DNA of 64,000 bases, taken from contig JAJYSM010000006.1 in assembly GCA_021793575.1 (NCBI GenBank), forward strand, positions 17,041 to 81,040, written 5' to 3'. Every line of letters begins with the position of its first letter. Position 1 is the first letter of the stretch. A model generated the notes under the pieces. That model saw only the letters and a list, made by a program, of their open reading frames with translations. It searched no databases and was not told the DNA's origin. This document shows positions 1 to 10,544 of this stretch, piece by piece. The DNA is from Pseudomonadota bacterium. Its GTDB lineage: Bacteria; Pseudomonadota; Gammaproteobacteria; Xanthomonadales; Rhodanobacteraceae. Made by a program: the position numbers and the translations under genes.

Positions 1-1715
<1,715 letters not shown>

Positions 1716-1852
1716 CCGCAACATCCACCAGGCCGTGCCGGCGGAGTCGCCGGCACGGCCCCCTTGGTACGACCTCCCGCAGACCACGCGGCACAAATCA
1801 CGGCCTTGGGGCTGGACGCCGCGCGCCGGCTGGGGGACACTTCCAATCGCTC

Positions 1853-1868
1853 ATGTAAACGATTACAT
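1853..1868. promoter_or_regulatory. LacI-family operator-like palindrome
   Basis: ATGTAAACGATTACAT is a near-perfect palindrome (arms ATGTAA/TTACAT around ACGA) with the central CG typical of LacI/GalR-family operators. It lies about 55 bp upstream of the GH39 start. Repressors of this family commonly control carbohydrate loci in Xanthomonadales. No lacI-type regulator gene is inside the window, so the cognate repressor is unknown. Confidence 0.6.
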
Positions 1869-1922
1869 CGCACTCCAGCATGGCTTCGGCCGAGCCAGTG
1901 CGGCCGCCTCCAGGGAAATCCG

Positions 1923-3479
1923 ATGAATACCCCGTCCCGCACCCGCCGCTTCCTGCTCGGCCTCGGCGCCGCTGCCACCATCGCCAGCCTTGCCGTCAGC
2001 GCGGCTCCAGCCGCCGTCGAGCAGGTGGCGATCAGCGTCGATGCGCAAGCCAAAGCCACGCCGTTCCCGCATTTCTGGGAACAGATGTTCGGCTCCGGCC
2101 GCGCCGTGCTCGCCCTGCGCGACGACTACCGCAAGGATCTCGATGCGGTGCACCAGGCCACCGGCTTCGGCTACGTCCGCTTCCACGGCATCTTCGACCA
2201 CGACGTGGGCCTGGTGCAGCGCAGCGCCGACGGCACGATCAGCTACAACTTCTCCTACGTCGACCAGATCTACGACGGCCTGCTCGAACGCGGCGTCAAG
2301 CCCTTCGTCGAGCTGAGCTTCATGCCGCCGGAGCTCACCTCCGATCCGCAGGCGCTGCAGGAGTTCTGGTATCACCCCAACATCGCGCCACCGAAAAGCT
2401 ACGTCGAGTGGGACGCGATGATCCGGGCGTTCGCCAGGCACCTGATCGCGCGCTACGGCATCGACGAAGTGGCCAGCTGGTACTTCGAGGTGTGGAACGA
2501 GCCGAATATCGGCTTCTGGGCCGGCCGGCCAGCGCAGTCCACCTACTTCACCCTGTACGACCACACCGCCCGCGCGCTCAAGGCGGTCAGCCCGCGCCTG
2601 CGCGTGGGTGGGCCATCCACCGCGCAGGGCGCGTGGGCCACCGACTTCCTCGCGCATGCGAAGAGGGATCAAGTGCCGGTCGATTTCATCAGCAGCCACG
2701 TCTACGGCGACGACACCGCGAAGAACGTGTTCCACACCGACGAGAACATTCCGCGCCGTGACATGGTCTGCCGCACGGTGGACCAGGTGCACAAGGAGAT
2801 CGCCGCCTCGCCCTACCCGCACATGCCGCTGATCTTCAGCGAGTACAACGCCAGCTACGCCAACCTGCCCAACGTCACCGACAACGTGTTCATGGGCCCG
2901 TGGCTGGCCAACACCATCCGCGAGTGCGCCGGCAAGGTGCAGATCATGAGCTACTGGGCGTTCTCCGACGTGTTCGAGGAACAGGGCGTGGTGAAGACGC
3001 CGTTCTACGGCGGCTTCGGGCTGATCGCGGAGGACCGCATCGACAAGCCCGCGTTCAACGCGTTCGCCATGCTGCACAAGCTTGGCGACCAGCGGCTCAA
3101 GGTGACATCCGACTCGGCCCTGGCCACCCGCCGCGCCGACGGCACCGTGGTGCTGGCGCTGTGGAACTATGCGCCGCCGGTCGGCGACAGCGCCAGCTAC
3201 ACGCCGGGCGAACCCGGCGGCGCGCCGAAACATTTCAGCATCGACGTGCAGCACCTCGCCGCCGGTGCCCACGCCACCGCGTGGCGGCTGGACGAAACCC
3301 ACGGCAACGTGATCGCCAGCTTCAACCAGATGGGCCGGCCCGCCTTCCCCAGCCGCGAGCAGATCGCGCAGCTGCGCGCCGCCGGCCAACTGGCCGCACC
3401 GGAGCCGCTGGACCTCACCGACGGCAAGTTCGAGATCACCGTTCCACCGCAGGGCCTGGTGGTGGTGGAGCTGCACTGA
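1923..3479 (+). CDS. GH39-family glycosidase (beta-xylosidase-like), exported
   Basis: Predicted secreted family 39 glycosidase of about 518 residues (beta-xylosidase / alpha-L-iduronidase fold). The ORF track begins at 1764, but ATG 1923 gives a clean N-terminal export signal: [19 protein letters not shown] has a twin-arginine followed by a hydrophobic stretch and an Ala-rich cleavage region, so Tat export is plausible. Clan A catalytic residues are visible: VWNEPN with the acid/base Glu near residue 193 and FSEYNAS with the nucleophile Glu near residue 307. The C-terminal ~100 residues look like the beta-sandwich usually found in the family. A LacI-type operator precedes the gene. Family assignment is good; xyloside versus other glycoside specificity is open. 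Confidence 0.85.
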   Translation: MNTPSRTRRFLLGLGAAATIASLAVSAAPAAVEQVAISVDAQAKATPFPHFWEQMFGSGRAVLALRDDYRKDLDAVHQATGFGYVRFHGIFDHDVGLVQRSADGTISYNFSYVDQIYDGLLERGVKPFVELSFMPPELTSDPQALQEFWYHPNIAPPKSYVEWDAMIRAFARHLIARYGIDEVASWYFEVWNEPNIGFWAGRPAQSTYFTLYDHTARALKAVSPRLRVGGPSTAQGAWATDFLAHAKRDQVPVDFISSHVYGDDTAKNVFHTDENIPRRDMVCRTVDQVHKEIAASPYPHMPLIFSEYNASYANLPNVTDNVFMGPWLANTIRECAGKVQIMSYWAFSDVFEEQGVVKTPFYGGFGLIAEDRIDKPAFNAFAMLHKLGDQRLKVTSDSALATRRADGTVVLALWNYAPPVGDSASYTPGEPGGAPKHFSIDVQHLAAGAHATAWRLDETHGNVIASFNQMGRPAFPSREQIAQLRAAGQLAAPEPLDLTDGKFEITVPPQGLVVVELH

Positions 3480-3875
3480 GCTGCCTGGCATCGTGTCTGC
3501 ACGAAGGCCGCGCCTGTCAGCTGCTTGAGCGCAAAGGCGGTCGGCCGCATGGGGCCGTCGTCGGAGTTCGCCTTGTCGCTGAAGCAGTGCGTTGCAGGGC
3601 GTTTCTTGAACTTCTGGGCACTCCGGAAGAAGCAGACGGGACGGGACCGATCGACTATGCCGCCAGTGCCGCCACCATTGGAAAAAGGCGGCGCGCCTGC
3701 CGCGGCCATCCGGCTGCCGCGACGCCGCTGTCGCCGATGAATACGTATGCAGTCGCTGGTTGCTGCAGCGCGAGGCTGCCTACCATGCAGGGCCTCGCGG
3801 CCTCGTCGATGTTGCGGCCGCAGCATGCGGCAGGCGTCGCGCCGTGACATAACAGCTGCCAGAGGACTCCTGCCA
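3480..3875. other. Intergenic stretch without a supported gene
   Basis: 396 bp between the GH39 gene and the six-hairpin glycosidase. The only + strand ORF (3525-3740) has no convincing start or family resemblance. Both strands contain short stretches that read like protein, which could be a decayed gene fragment, but nothing is recognisable. No LacI-type palindrome like the one at 1853 is seen here. Confidence 0.4.
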
Positions 3876-3923
3876 ATGACCCATACCACCCCCACTTCCG
3901 CGCCCGCAGCGCGCCCATGCTGA
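3876..3923 (+). other. Leader ORF overlapping the next gene's start
   Basis: AGAGGA (3861-3866) sits at a good Shine-Dalgarno distance from ATG 3876, which opens a 15-codon frame ([15 protein letters not shown]) ending at TGA 3921-3923. That stop overlaps ATG 3917 of the glycosidase in another frame (ATGCTGA). Either this is a translationally coupled leader peptide, or the signal peptide was originally read from 3876 and a one-base indel split it. Joined, the two parts would make a textbook signal peptide. Confidence 0.4.
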
Positions 3924-6106
3924 GCCTGCTGCTTAGCGTCGCGATGGCGGCGAGTGCGACCGCGCCGGCGTGGCACGACGGGCTGGACTGGCACGGCGTG
4001 CACGTCAGCATCGACCGCGACGCCCACGGCAGCTATACGCTGGCGTGGCCGTTCGGGCAGCGCGTGATTGCCGCGCAGCCGTTGCAGGTCGACACCGCCA
4101 GCCCGCTGTTCAACGGGTTGTATGCGATGGCGCAGGATGACCTGCAGCTCGATTCGGTGACGGCGATCCGCGACGGCGCGTTCGATCACGGCCAGCCGAT
4201 TCCCTGCCACTGCTTCGAGACCGGGCTGAAGTGGCCGTATGTGTGGACGCGCGACCTGTCCTACTCGATCGACCTGGGCCTGTGGCGCTTTGATCCGACG
4301 CGGGCGCGCAACGGGCTGCTGTTCAAGCTGTCCGGCGTGCGCGAGCCCACCGCGCCGCAGGGATGGTACGCGATGCAGGACACCGGCTCGGGCGGCAGCT
4401 GGCCGATCAGCACCGACCGCATCGTGTGGTTTCTCGGCGCCCAGCATCTGCTCGATGACCAGGCCTTTGCCGAGCGCGTCTGGCCGGCGCTGCAGGACAC
4501 GCTGGCGCAGGACCGGCAGTACGCGTTCGACGCCGCCTTCGGGCTGTATCGGGGCGAGACCTCGTTCATGGACTGGCGCGAGCAGAGCTATCCGGCATGG
4601 ACAGCGAACAACGTCACCTTCATCGCGCAGTCGTATGCGCTGTCCACCAACGTGCTGCACTACCAGGCGCTGCAGCTGGCCGCCACGCTGGCCGACGCCC
4701 ACCGCGACGCGCCGGCCGCCAGGGATTACCGCGCCCAGGCCGCCGCGCTGAAGGCGGCGATCAACGCGCACTTCTGGCGCGCCGATCGCGGCATGTACAT
4801 GAGCTACCTCGGCGGCGACGGCACGCCGTACGACACCTACGATCTGCTCGGCATCGCGCTGGCGATCACCAGCGGCGTGGCCGACGGCGCGCGCGCGCGG
4901 CAGACGCTGGCGAACTATCCGACCTGGCCGGCCGGCAGCCCGGTGATGTGGCCCGAGCGCGCCGACCAGCCGATCTACCACAACCGCGCGATCTGGCCGT
5001 TCGTCAGCGCCTACGCGCTGCGCGCCGCGCGCACGGTGAACGATCCGGCACGCATCGCGCACGAGATCCGCTCGGTGATGCGCGGCGCCGCGCTGTACGG
5101 CTCCAACCTGGAGAACTACGAGCTGCTGACCCAGGGCCAGCACGTGGACGAGGGCAAGCTGAGCGGCCCGGTGGTCAACTCGCCGCGCCAGCTGTGGTCG
5201 GTGGCGGCGTATCTGGACGTGGTCAGCGAGGGCGTGTTCGGCCTCACCGGGGACGGCCGCGTGCAGCCCAAGCTGCCGGTGTCGCTGGTGTCGATGCTGT
5301 TCGGCGCGCGCCACGCCATCACGCTGAACCTGCCCGACCGCCGCATCACGCTGCAGCTGCCCGGAAAATACGCCGGCAACCTGCTGGTTGCCGATCGGGT
5401 CACCACGCACGGCAGCGATACCGTGGTGATGCTGAAAGCGGTGCAGGTGCCCGACGCACCGCTGCGCACCGATGCGCCGCTGTACGCGCCCGCGGCGCCG
5501 CCCGCGCCCACGCTCACGGCCGCTGGCGACCATTGGACCGTCACCACCGACGGCAAGCTGCAGCTGTACGTGAACGGCCGGCGCGCGCAGGTCATCGACG
5601 GCAGCGGCTCGCTGCCGCGCACCGGCGCGCTCACCTGCGTCAGCGCCACGCGGGTCGGCGCGAACGGGCTGGAATCGCTGCACAGCCCCGACCGCTGCGT
5701 GGGTGAACTGGCGCCCGTTACGGGCGCGTGGCCGCGCACGTGGACGGCGCCGTCGACCGGCCGCTACCGCGTGACGCTGGACTACCGCAACGATCACGGC
5801 CCGATCAACACCGGCATCACCGCGGCGGTGAAGCTGCTCGCCATCCGCTGCGCCGGCAGCGCACCGCAGCGCGTGCCGATCGTGATGCCGCACAGCGTGG
5901 GCGTGCAGCGCTCCACCTACGCCAGCTTCGCGGCGCGTGCCGGCGCCGCTTGCCGGTTCACGCTCGACGACGGTTTCAACATGAGCTACCTGCGCCACTT
6001 CGCGCACTACACCGGCGGCCAGGGCGGCAGCGATGGCCCCCTCAATCAGGCCGACGTCGGCGATCTGCTGATCGCGCCGCTGGCCCAGGGAACCTCCACG
6101 CCATGA
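3917..6106 (+). CDS. Six-hairpin (alpha/alpha)6 glycosidase-like protein, exported
   Basis: About 729 residues. After a short signal peptide ([16 protein letters not shown]), the segment [21 protein letters not shown] through [10 protein letters not shown] has the look of an (alpha/alpha)6-barrel glycosidase, as in the glucoamylase, trehalase and GH63 clans. WTRD and DWREQSYP are candidate active-site loops with acidic residues. A beta-rich C-terminal region follows (about residues 450-729). The start is uncertain: the best ribosome site belongs to ATG 3876 in a different frame (see leader ORF). The stop overlaps the MFS transporter start by ATGA, so the two are co-translated and probably act on the same sugar. 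The exact GH family and bond specificity cannot be fixed by eye. Confidence 0.65.
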   Translation: MLSLLLSVAMAASATAPAWHDGLDWHGVHVSIDRDAHGSYTLAWPFGQRVIAAQPLQVDTASPLFNGLYAMAQDDLQLDSVTAIRDGAFDHGQPIPCHCFETGLKWPYVWTRDLSYSIDLGLWRFDPTRARNGLLFKLSGVREPTAPQGWYAMQDTGSGGSWPISTDRIVWFLGAQHLLDDQAFAERVWPALQDTLAQDRQYAFDAAFGLYRGETSFMDWREQSYPAWTANNVTFIAQSYALSTNVLHYQALQLAATLADAHRDAPAARDYRAQAAALKAAINAHFWRADRGMYMSYLGGDGTPYDTYDLLGIALAITSGVADGARARQTLANYPTWPAGSPVMWPERADQPIYHNRAIWPFVSAYALRAARTVNDPARIAHEIRSVMRGAALYGSNLENYELLTQGQHVDEGKLSGPVVNSPRQLWSVAAYLDVVSEGVFGLTGDGRVQPKLPVSLVSMLFGARHAITLNLPDRRITLQLPGKYAGNLLVADRVTTHGSDTVVMLKAVQVPDAPLRTDAPLYAPAAPPAPTLTAAGDHWTVTTDGKLQLYVNGRRAQVIDGSGSLPRTGALTCVSATRVGANGLESLHSPDRCVGELAPVTGAWPRTWTAPSTGRYRVTLDYRNDHGPINTGITAAVKLLAIRCAGSAPQRVPIVMPHSVGVQRSTYASFAARAGAACRFTLDDGFNMSYLRHFAHYTGGQGGSDGPLNQADVGDLLIAPLAQGTSTP

Positions 6107-7602
6107 GCAGAAAACCCGAGCTGTCGTTCTGGCAGATATGGAACATGTGCTTCGGCTTTCTCGGCATCCAGTTCGGCTTCGCGCTGCAGAACGCCAACGT
6201 CAGCCGGATCTTTCAGACGCTCGGCGCGAACGTCAACGACATTCCCGCGCTGTGGATCGCCGCGCCGCTCACCGGGCTGATCGTGCAGCCGATCATCGGC
6301 TATCTGTCCGACCGCACCTGGACGCGGCTGGGGCGGCGGCGGCCGTACTTCCTGGTCGGCGCGGTGCTGGCTTCGCTGGCGCTGCTGGTGATGCCGAATG
6401 CGCCGGTACTGTGGATGGCGGCCGGCCTGCTGTGGGTGCTGGATGCGTCGATCAACGTGTCGATGGAGCCGTTCCGCGCCTTTGTCGGCGACCAGCTGCC
6501 GCCACGCCAGCGCCCCGCCGGCTACGCGGTGCAGAGCTTCTTCATCGGGCTGGGCTCGGTGATCGCCTCGGCGCTGCCGTGGCTGCTGGCGCAGCTGGGC
6601 GTGCAGAACACGGCGGCACCCGGCCACGTGCCGGAAACGGTGAAACTCGCCTTCTACGTGGGTGGCGGCGTGCTGCTTGGCGCGGTGGTGTGGACGGTGC
6701 TGTCCACCCGCGAATACCCGCCGCAGCAGCTGCGCGATTTCGACGACGCCGCGGCCGCGCAGCCGACGGTGAACACCGCGCGCGCGTGGCGGCCGGGCCT
6801 GCTTTTGCTGATCGCCGGCGCGCTGGTGCTGCTGGCGATCCGCCACTTCGCGCTGGAAAAGGAGCTGTACCTGCTCGGCGGCGGGCTGCTGGTGTTCGGC
6901 CTGCTGTTTGCGTGGCTGAGCTTCTCGCAGCGTAGCGGCATGCTGCGCGACGTGATGTCCGACCTGTACGGCATGCCCGGCACGATGCGCCAGCTGGCGG
7001 TAGTGCAGTTCTTCTCGTGGTTCGCGCTGTTCGCGATGTGGATCTACACCACGCCGGCGGTGACCCAGGTGCTTTATGGCAGCAGCGATACCGCCTCGGC
7101 CGCGTACAACGAGGGCGCCAACTGGGTCGGCATGCTTTTCGGCGCGTACAACGGCTTTGCCGCGCTGGCGGCGATGGTGATCCCGCTGCTGGTGCGCCGA
7201 CTCGACCTGCGCTGGAGCCATCTGATCAACCTGTGGCTGGGCGGCGTGGGACTGCTGTCGTTCCTGTTCATCCGCAACCCCGACTGGCTGCTGGTTTCAA
7301 TGCTCGGCGTGGGCTTTGCGTGGGCCTCGATCCTGTCGCTGCCCTACGCGATGCTGTCGGACAACCTGCCGGCGGCGAAGATGGGCGTGTACATGGGCAT
7401 CTTCAATTTCTTCATCGTGATTCCGCAGCTGCTGGCCGCCAGCGTGCTGGGCCTGCTGCTGCGGCTGTTCTTCCACGGCCAGCCGATCTGGGCGCTGGGA
7501 CTGGGTGGCGCCAGCCTGATCGTCGCCGGCCTATTCACCCTGCGCGTGCGCGAGCCGGGCGACGAGGCGATACCGGCGGCCACCCGCGTCACCGCGGGCT
7601 GA
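6103..7602 (+). CDS. MFS sugar transporter (SLC45/GPH-like)
   Basis: Inner-membrane secondary transporter of about 499 residues with 12 predicted helices. The track ORF begins at 5728, but ATG 6103 overlaps the preceding stop (ATGA) and gives a normal cytoplasmic N-terminus, [19 protein letters not shown]. The loop after helix 2, [19 protein letters not shown], matches the MFS/GPH signature seen in sucrose and maltose transporters of the SLC45/SUT type. The central loop between the two halves lies near residues 200-260. The neighbouring GH13, GH39 and six-hairpin genes suggest uptake of a maltodextrin or related oligosaccharide; this is inference from context. Confidence 0.85.
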   Translation: MSRKPELSFWQIWNMCFGFLGIQFGFALQNANVSRIFQTLGANVNDIPALWIAAPLTGLIVQPIIGYLSDRTWTRLGRRRPYFLVGAVLASLALLVMPNAPVLWMAAGLLWVLDASINVSMEPFRAFVGDQLPPRQRPAGYAVQSFFIGLGSVIASALPWLLAQLGVQNTAAPGHVPETVKLAFYVGGGVLLGAVVWTVLSTREYPPQQLRDFDDAAAAQPTVNTARAWRPGLLLLIAGALVLLAIRHFALEKELYLLGGGLLVFGLLFAWLSFSQRSGMLRDVMSDLYGMPGTMRQLAVVQFFSWFALFAMWIYTTPAVTQVLYGSSDTASAAYNEGANWVGMLFGAYNGFAALAAMVIPLLVRRLDLRWSHLINLWLGGVGLLSFLFIRNPDWLLVSMLGVGFAWASILSLPYAMLSDNLPAAKMGVYMGIFNFFIVIPQLLAASVLGLLLRLFFHGQPIWALGLGGASLIVAGLFTLRVREPGDEAIPAATRVTAG

Positions 7603-7720
7603 AACCGCCGGCGGTCACCGCGCTGGCGGGCGACCCGCAGCGTGCGGCATACTCGCCGCAGCCCCGCTCGACGGGTCGCCTTGACATCATTGCGCCGGTG
7701 AATCCGCCTTGAATTTCAGT

Positions 7721-7918
7721 ATGTCGTCGCTGCTCTGGGGCGTGCTGTTCGGCTCGCTCGGCTTCGGCTACTTCCTCTACGGCAAGAAGCAGGGCGCCGT
7801 GATTCCGCTGGTCTGCGGACTGCTGCTGATGGTTTTTCCCTACTTCATTTCCAACACCGCGCTGGTGGTGCTGGTGGGCATGGCGCTGGCCGCGATTCCC
7901 TGGTTCATCGGGCGCTGA
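7721..7918 (+). CDS. Small two-helix membrane protein
   Basis: 65 residues from ATG 7721, or 69 from the in-frame TTG at 7709. It is composed almost entirely of two hydrophobic segments (SLLWGVLFGSLGFGYFLYG and a long C-terminal helix pair ending in ALAAIPWFIGR) separated by a short Lys-containing turn. This resembles the small conserved hypothetical inner-membrane proteins seen in many proteobacteria. No function can be assigned. It is convergent with the next gene. Confidence 0.65.
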   Translation: MSSLLWGVLFGSLGFGYFLYGKKQGAVIPLVCGLLLMVFPYFISNTALVVLVGMALAAIPWFIGR

Positions 7919-7931
7919 AAGCGGCGGTGAC

Positions 7932-8831
7932 TCAAGCAGCCATGGCGGCTTGCAGCGGGGCGGCTATCACGGCCGGTTGCGCGAGTCGCCCACGCGCCGC
8001 ATCGGCCAGCAACGCGCGGCAAGCCAGCAACGCGGCATGTTCGGTGCGCTGGCGCGCCAGCTTGGCGTCCATCTTCAGGCGCGGCCGGGCGTGACTGAAA
8101 CGCAGCCGCAGCTCGGCCGCGCTGGCAAACGCGGCACGGCGGCCAAGGCAGGTATGGTGACCTCCGCGATAGGCCACCGACAGTGCCGCGTCGTGGAACG
8201 GCGACGCGGCATAGTCCGTATGCAGCCAGCCGAGCTGGGCGGCGGCACGCAGGGCCATCGCGGCATTGGCGGCGCAGGCACTGGTTTTGCCCCCGGGCAC
8301 GGCGTAGGCAACCTCGATGGCACGCACCAGCGTGCGATATTCGGATCCGTTCAACGGCCGCTGCAGGGAGGGCAGCCTGGCACGTACTTCCAGCCACTCC
8401 TGATCCTCACCTGACAGCGCGCGGGAACGCGAGCTGGCGAGGTCGATCGCGCGCAGCAACGACACGCCCTGCTGCGCAATCAGCTCCTGTGTCAGCTGCT
8501 CGCGGTTCAACGGACGGGGCCGATTGAAGCCGTCGTGATCGATCCAGCGCATCAACTCCACCGCATCGAACAGGCGCCGGTCTGGTCCCGGTCGCTGGAA
8601 GCTTTCGCACTCGATGGTGTCGTGCAGGTGCCGTTTGACTGGCGCGATGCCGCGGGCCTTGGCGTACATCAGCCGCTGCAGCAGCACCTCCGCGGTGACC
8701 AGATGCTCGTGGTAGTTGGCGTGTGTGACGTGATCGCCCGGACCGGTGAAGTAGACGAAGCTAAAGGGGCGCGAGATGGGAGGCCGTGACGCGAAGTCCG
8801 GCACCTGCCGGCGGGTCATCGGTGGATTCAC
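7932..8831 (-). CDS. Hypothetical protein, no family recognised
   Basis: 299 residues from GTG 8831. AAGGAA upstream is well spaced for this start; ATG 8819 is the alternative. It is a soluble, Arg/Ala/Leu-rich protein with no signal peptide or membrane segment. Conserved-looking patches are FVYFTGPGDHVTHANYHEHL near the N-terminus, a central PGGKTSACAANAAMALRAAA, and DYAASPFHDAALSVAYRGGHH. The Cys, His and Asp in these patches could be catalytic, but no motif is recognised. Codon use matches a real gene: strong GC at third positions and a long frame with no comparable + strand ORF. It stands alone between convergent and codirectional neighbours. Confidence 0.7.
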   Translation of the reverse strand: MNPPMTRRQVPDFASRPPISRPFSFVYFTGPGDHVTHANYHEHLVTAEVLLQRLMYAKARGIAPVKRHLHDTIECESFQRPGPDRRLFDAVELMRWIDHDGFNRPRPLNREQLTQELIAQQGVSLLRAIDLASSRSRALSGEDQEWLEVRARLPSLQRPLNGSEYRTLVRAIEVAYAVPGGKTSACAANAAMALRAAAQLGWLHTDYAASPFHDAALSVAYRGGHHTCLGRRAAFASAAELRLRFSHARPRLKMDAKLARQRTEHAALLACRALLADAARGRLAQPAVIAAPLQAAMAA

Positions 8832-9115
8832 GGCATGTTCCTTGGGGAGGAGTCGGCGGCACGCGGGCCGTCATGGGAAATTTGTCGGCGCCGGTTAGCC
8901 GCGTCGATTGACGCGTAGCGTCGCATGATCGCTCCGCCGCAGATGCCCGCTGCATCACAGTTTGCGTTGCGGCAGCACCGGCTCCGCCGATTTCGCATTG
9001 CGTTGACTGTTCCAGGTCGTGACAGGCATGCCGGAAGGGAAGCGCCATCTTCCAGGCGCGGGGCGACCCACTGCAGGACGACTCCAGCCCGTTGTACGGC
9101 AGCCCGAACCCGCGG

Positions 9116-9604
9116 CTACAGCCGCGTATACGACCACGACTGCATGCAGCCATGGCGATACGGCATCACACCGTGGAACGGACGCGGGTCGGCGTCGAAC
9201 ACCAGCGGCAGGAAGTGGCGATCGCCCTCCCACATCGGCAACGTCAGCAGCGCCTCGCGCGCCACCCATTCCAGCGCACCCTCGGCGTTGGCGGTGAACG
9301 GCACGCCGGTGTAGTCGTCGATCACGAAGATGAAGCCGAGCCAGTCCTCGCCCTGCTTGCCGAAGCCTGGCCAGTTCAGCGTGCCGCGCAGCTGCATCGA
9401 CCCGCAGCTGATGCCCGCCTCCTCCAGAATCTCGCGCCGCATGCAGGCGGCGATGTCCTCGCCCGGCTCCATCTTGCCGCCCAGCCCGTTGTACTTGCCC
9501 AGGTGCTGATCGTCCGCGCGCGCGTTGCGGTGGATCATCAGCACCTGGCTGCGGTCGGGCGACAGCACGTAGCCCAGCGTGGCCACAATCGGGGTGTAGG
9601 GCAT
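9116..9604 (-). CDS. Nudix hydrolase (MutT/NUDT1-like)
   Basis: 162 residues from ATG 9604; the track ORF extends upstream to 9826 but that part lacks family features. A full Nudix box is present, GGKMEPGEDIAACMRREILEEAG, matching GX5EX7REUXEEXGU, which binds Mg2+ and hydrolyses a nucleoside diphosphate-X bond. The strand VLMIHRN before it and the context LGKYNGLGGKMEPGE resemble 8-oxo-dGTP/2-OH-dATP hydrolases of the MTH1/NUDT1 type, so nucleotide-pool sanitation is the likeliest role. The gene is divergent from the DUF2233 gene with about 120 bp between starts. Substrate is inferred only. Confidence 0.88.
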   Translation of the reverse strand: MPYTPIVATLGYVLSPDRSQVLMIHRNARADDQHLGKYNGLGGKMEPGEDIAACMRREILEEAGISCGSMQLRGTLNWPGFGKQGEDWLGFIFVIDDYTGVPFTANAEGALEWVAREALLTLPMWEGDRHFLPLVFDADPRPFHGVMPYRHGCMQSWSYTRL

Positions 9605-9725
9605 GACTCGGGTCGCTGGCAAAGAAGCCAGTTTAACGACCAGCCCGATGTGGTGCGCAACGACTGCATCAACACCCGCCCGGTACAGGCTTGCGCCGGC
9701 GCGGCCGGCCGGCGACCATCGGCAC

Positions 9726-10544
9726 ATGTCCGCCTTCGCGCCCCGCTTGAATTTCGCTGCCGCCAGCCGTTCGGCATGGCGTGTGCTGTTCGCCCTGCTG
9801 CTGTGCGCCGGCGTGCCTGGCTGCACGCCGCCGGCGCGCGCGCTGGACAGCCGCGAGCTGACGTTCGAGGGACAGATCTACCGCGTGGTGAAGCTGGATC
9901 TGCGGCACGACCCGCTGACCCTGCACTGGCGCGATCCGCAAAGCGGCCAGCCGTTCGGCAGCATCGAGACGCTGCGCCAGTGGGGCGCCGCCCACGGCCA
10001 GCGGCTGCTGTTCGCCGCCAACGCCGGCATCTACGACCAGCAGCTCGCGCCGCTGGGCCTGTACGTGGAAAACGGCCAGACCCGCGTGCCGCTGAACCTG
10101 GCGCACGGCAACCCCGCCGCGGGCAATTTCTCGCTGCTGCCGAACGGCGTGTTCGCGCTCTACCCCGACGGCCATGCGGCCGTGCGCACCAGCGCGGATT
10201 TCAAGCGCGACGGCAAGCGTGCGCGCTGGGCCACCCAGTCCGGCCCGATGCTGCTGGTGGACGGCAAGCTCAACGCACAGTTCGTCGACGATTCGTCCAG
10301 CCTGAAATGGCGCAGCGGCGTGTGCGTGAGAAACGGCACCGAGGTGATCTTCGCGGTGAGCGAGGCGCCGGTGAATTTCCACACGTTTGGACGGCTGTTT
10401 CGCGACCAGCTCGGCTGCCGCGATGCGCTGTACCTGGATGGCAGCATCTCGCAGCTGTACGTCGACGGCGAGGGCTATGCCGGCGCGCCGGCCTTCATGG
10501 TGAAGCCGTACGCCGGCATCTTTGCGGTGTTCGGCACCCGATGA
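9726..10544 (+). CDS. NAGPA/DUF2233 phosphodiester-glycosidase-like protein
   Basis: 272 residues from ATG 9726. The upstream track extension to 9603 lies over the divergent Nudix gene and is rejected. The N-terminus has a hydrophobic signal, WRVLFALLLCAGVPGC, with a possible but imperfect lipobox, so it is exported and perhaps lipidated. NAGIYDQQLAPLGLYVENG and YLDGSISQLY are characteristic of the NAGPA/DUF2233 fold, known from phosphodiester glycosidases and annotated in bacteria as exopolysaccharide-related. Its stop overlaps the start of the acylase gene (ATGA), so the two are co-translated. Substrate unknown. Confidence 0.8.
   Translation: MSAFAPRLNFAAASRSAWRVLFALLLCAGVPGCTPPARALDSRELTFEGQIYRVVKLDLRHDPLTLHWRDPQSGQPFGSIETLRQWGAAHGQRLLFAANAGIYDQQLAPLGLYVENGQTRVPLNLAHGNPAAGNFSLLPNGVFALYPDGHAAVRTSADFKRDGKRARWATQSGPMLLVDGKLNAQFVDDSSSLKWRSGVCVRNGTEVIFAVSEAPVNFHTFGRLFRDQLGCRDALYLDGSISQLYVDGEGYAGAPAFMVKPYAGIFAVFGTR

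Noticed and set aside
3525-3740. 71-residue plus-strand ORF in the GH39-glycosidase gap
   Set aside because: No convincing start or recognisable family; kept only as a possible decayed fragment.
3197-6007. 936-residue minus-strand ORF
   Set aside because: Lies antisense to the GH39 end and the six-hairpin glycosidase. It is a GC-skew shadow with Arg/Ala/Gly-rich composition and no motif.
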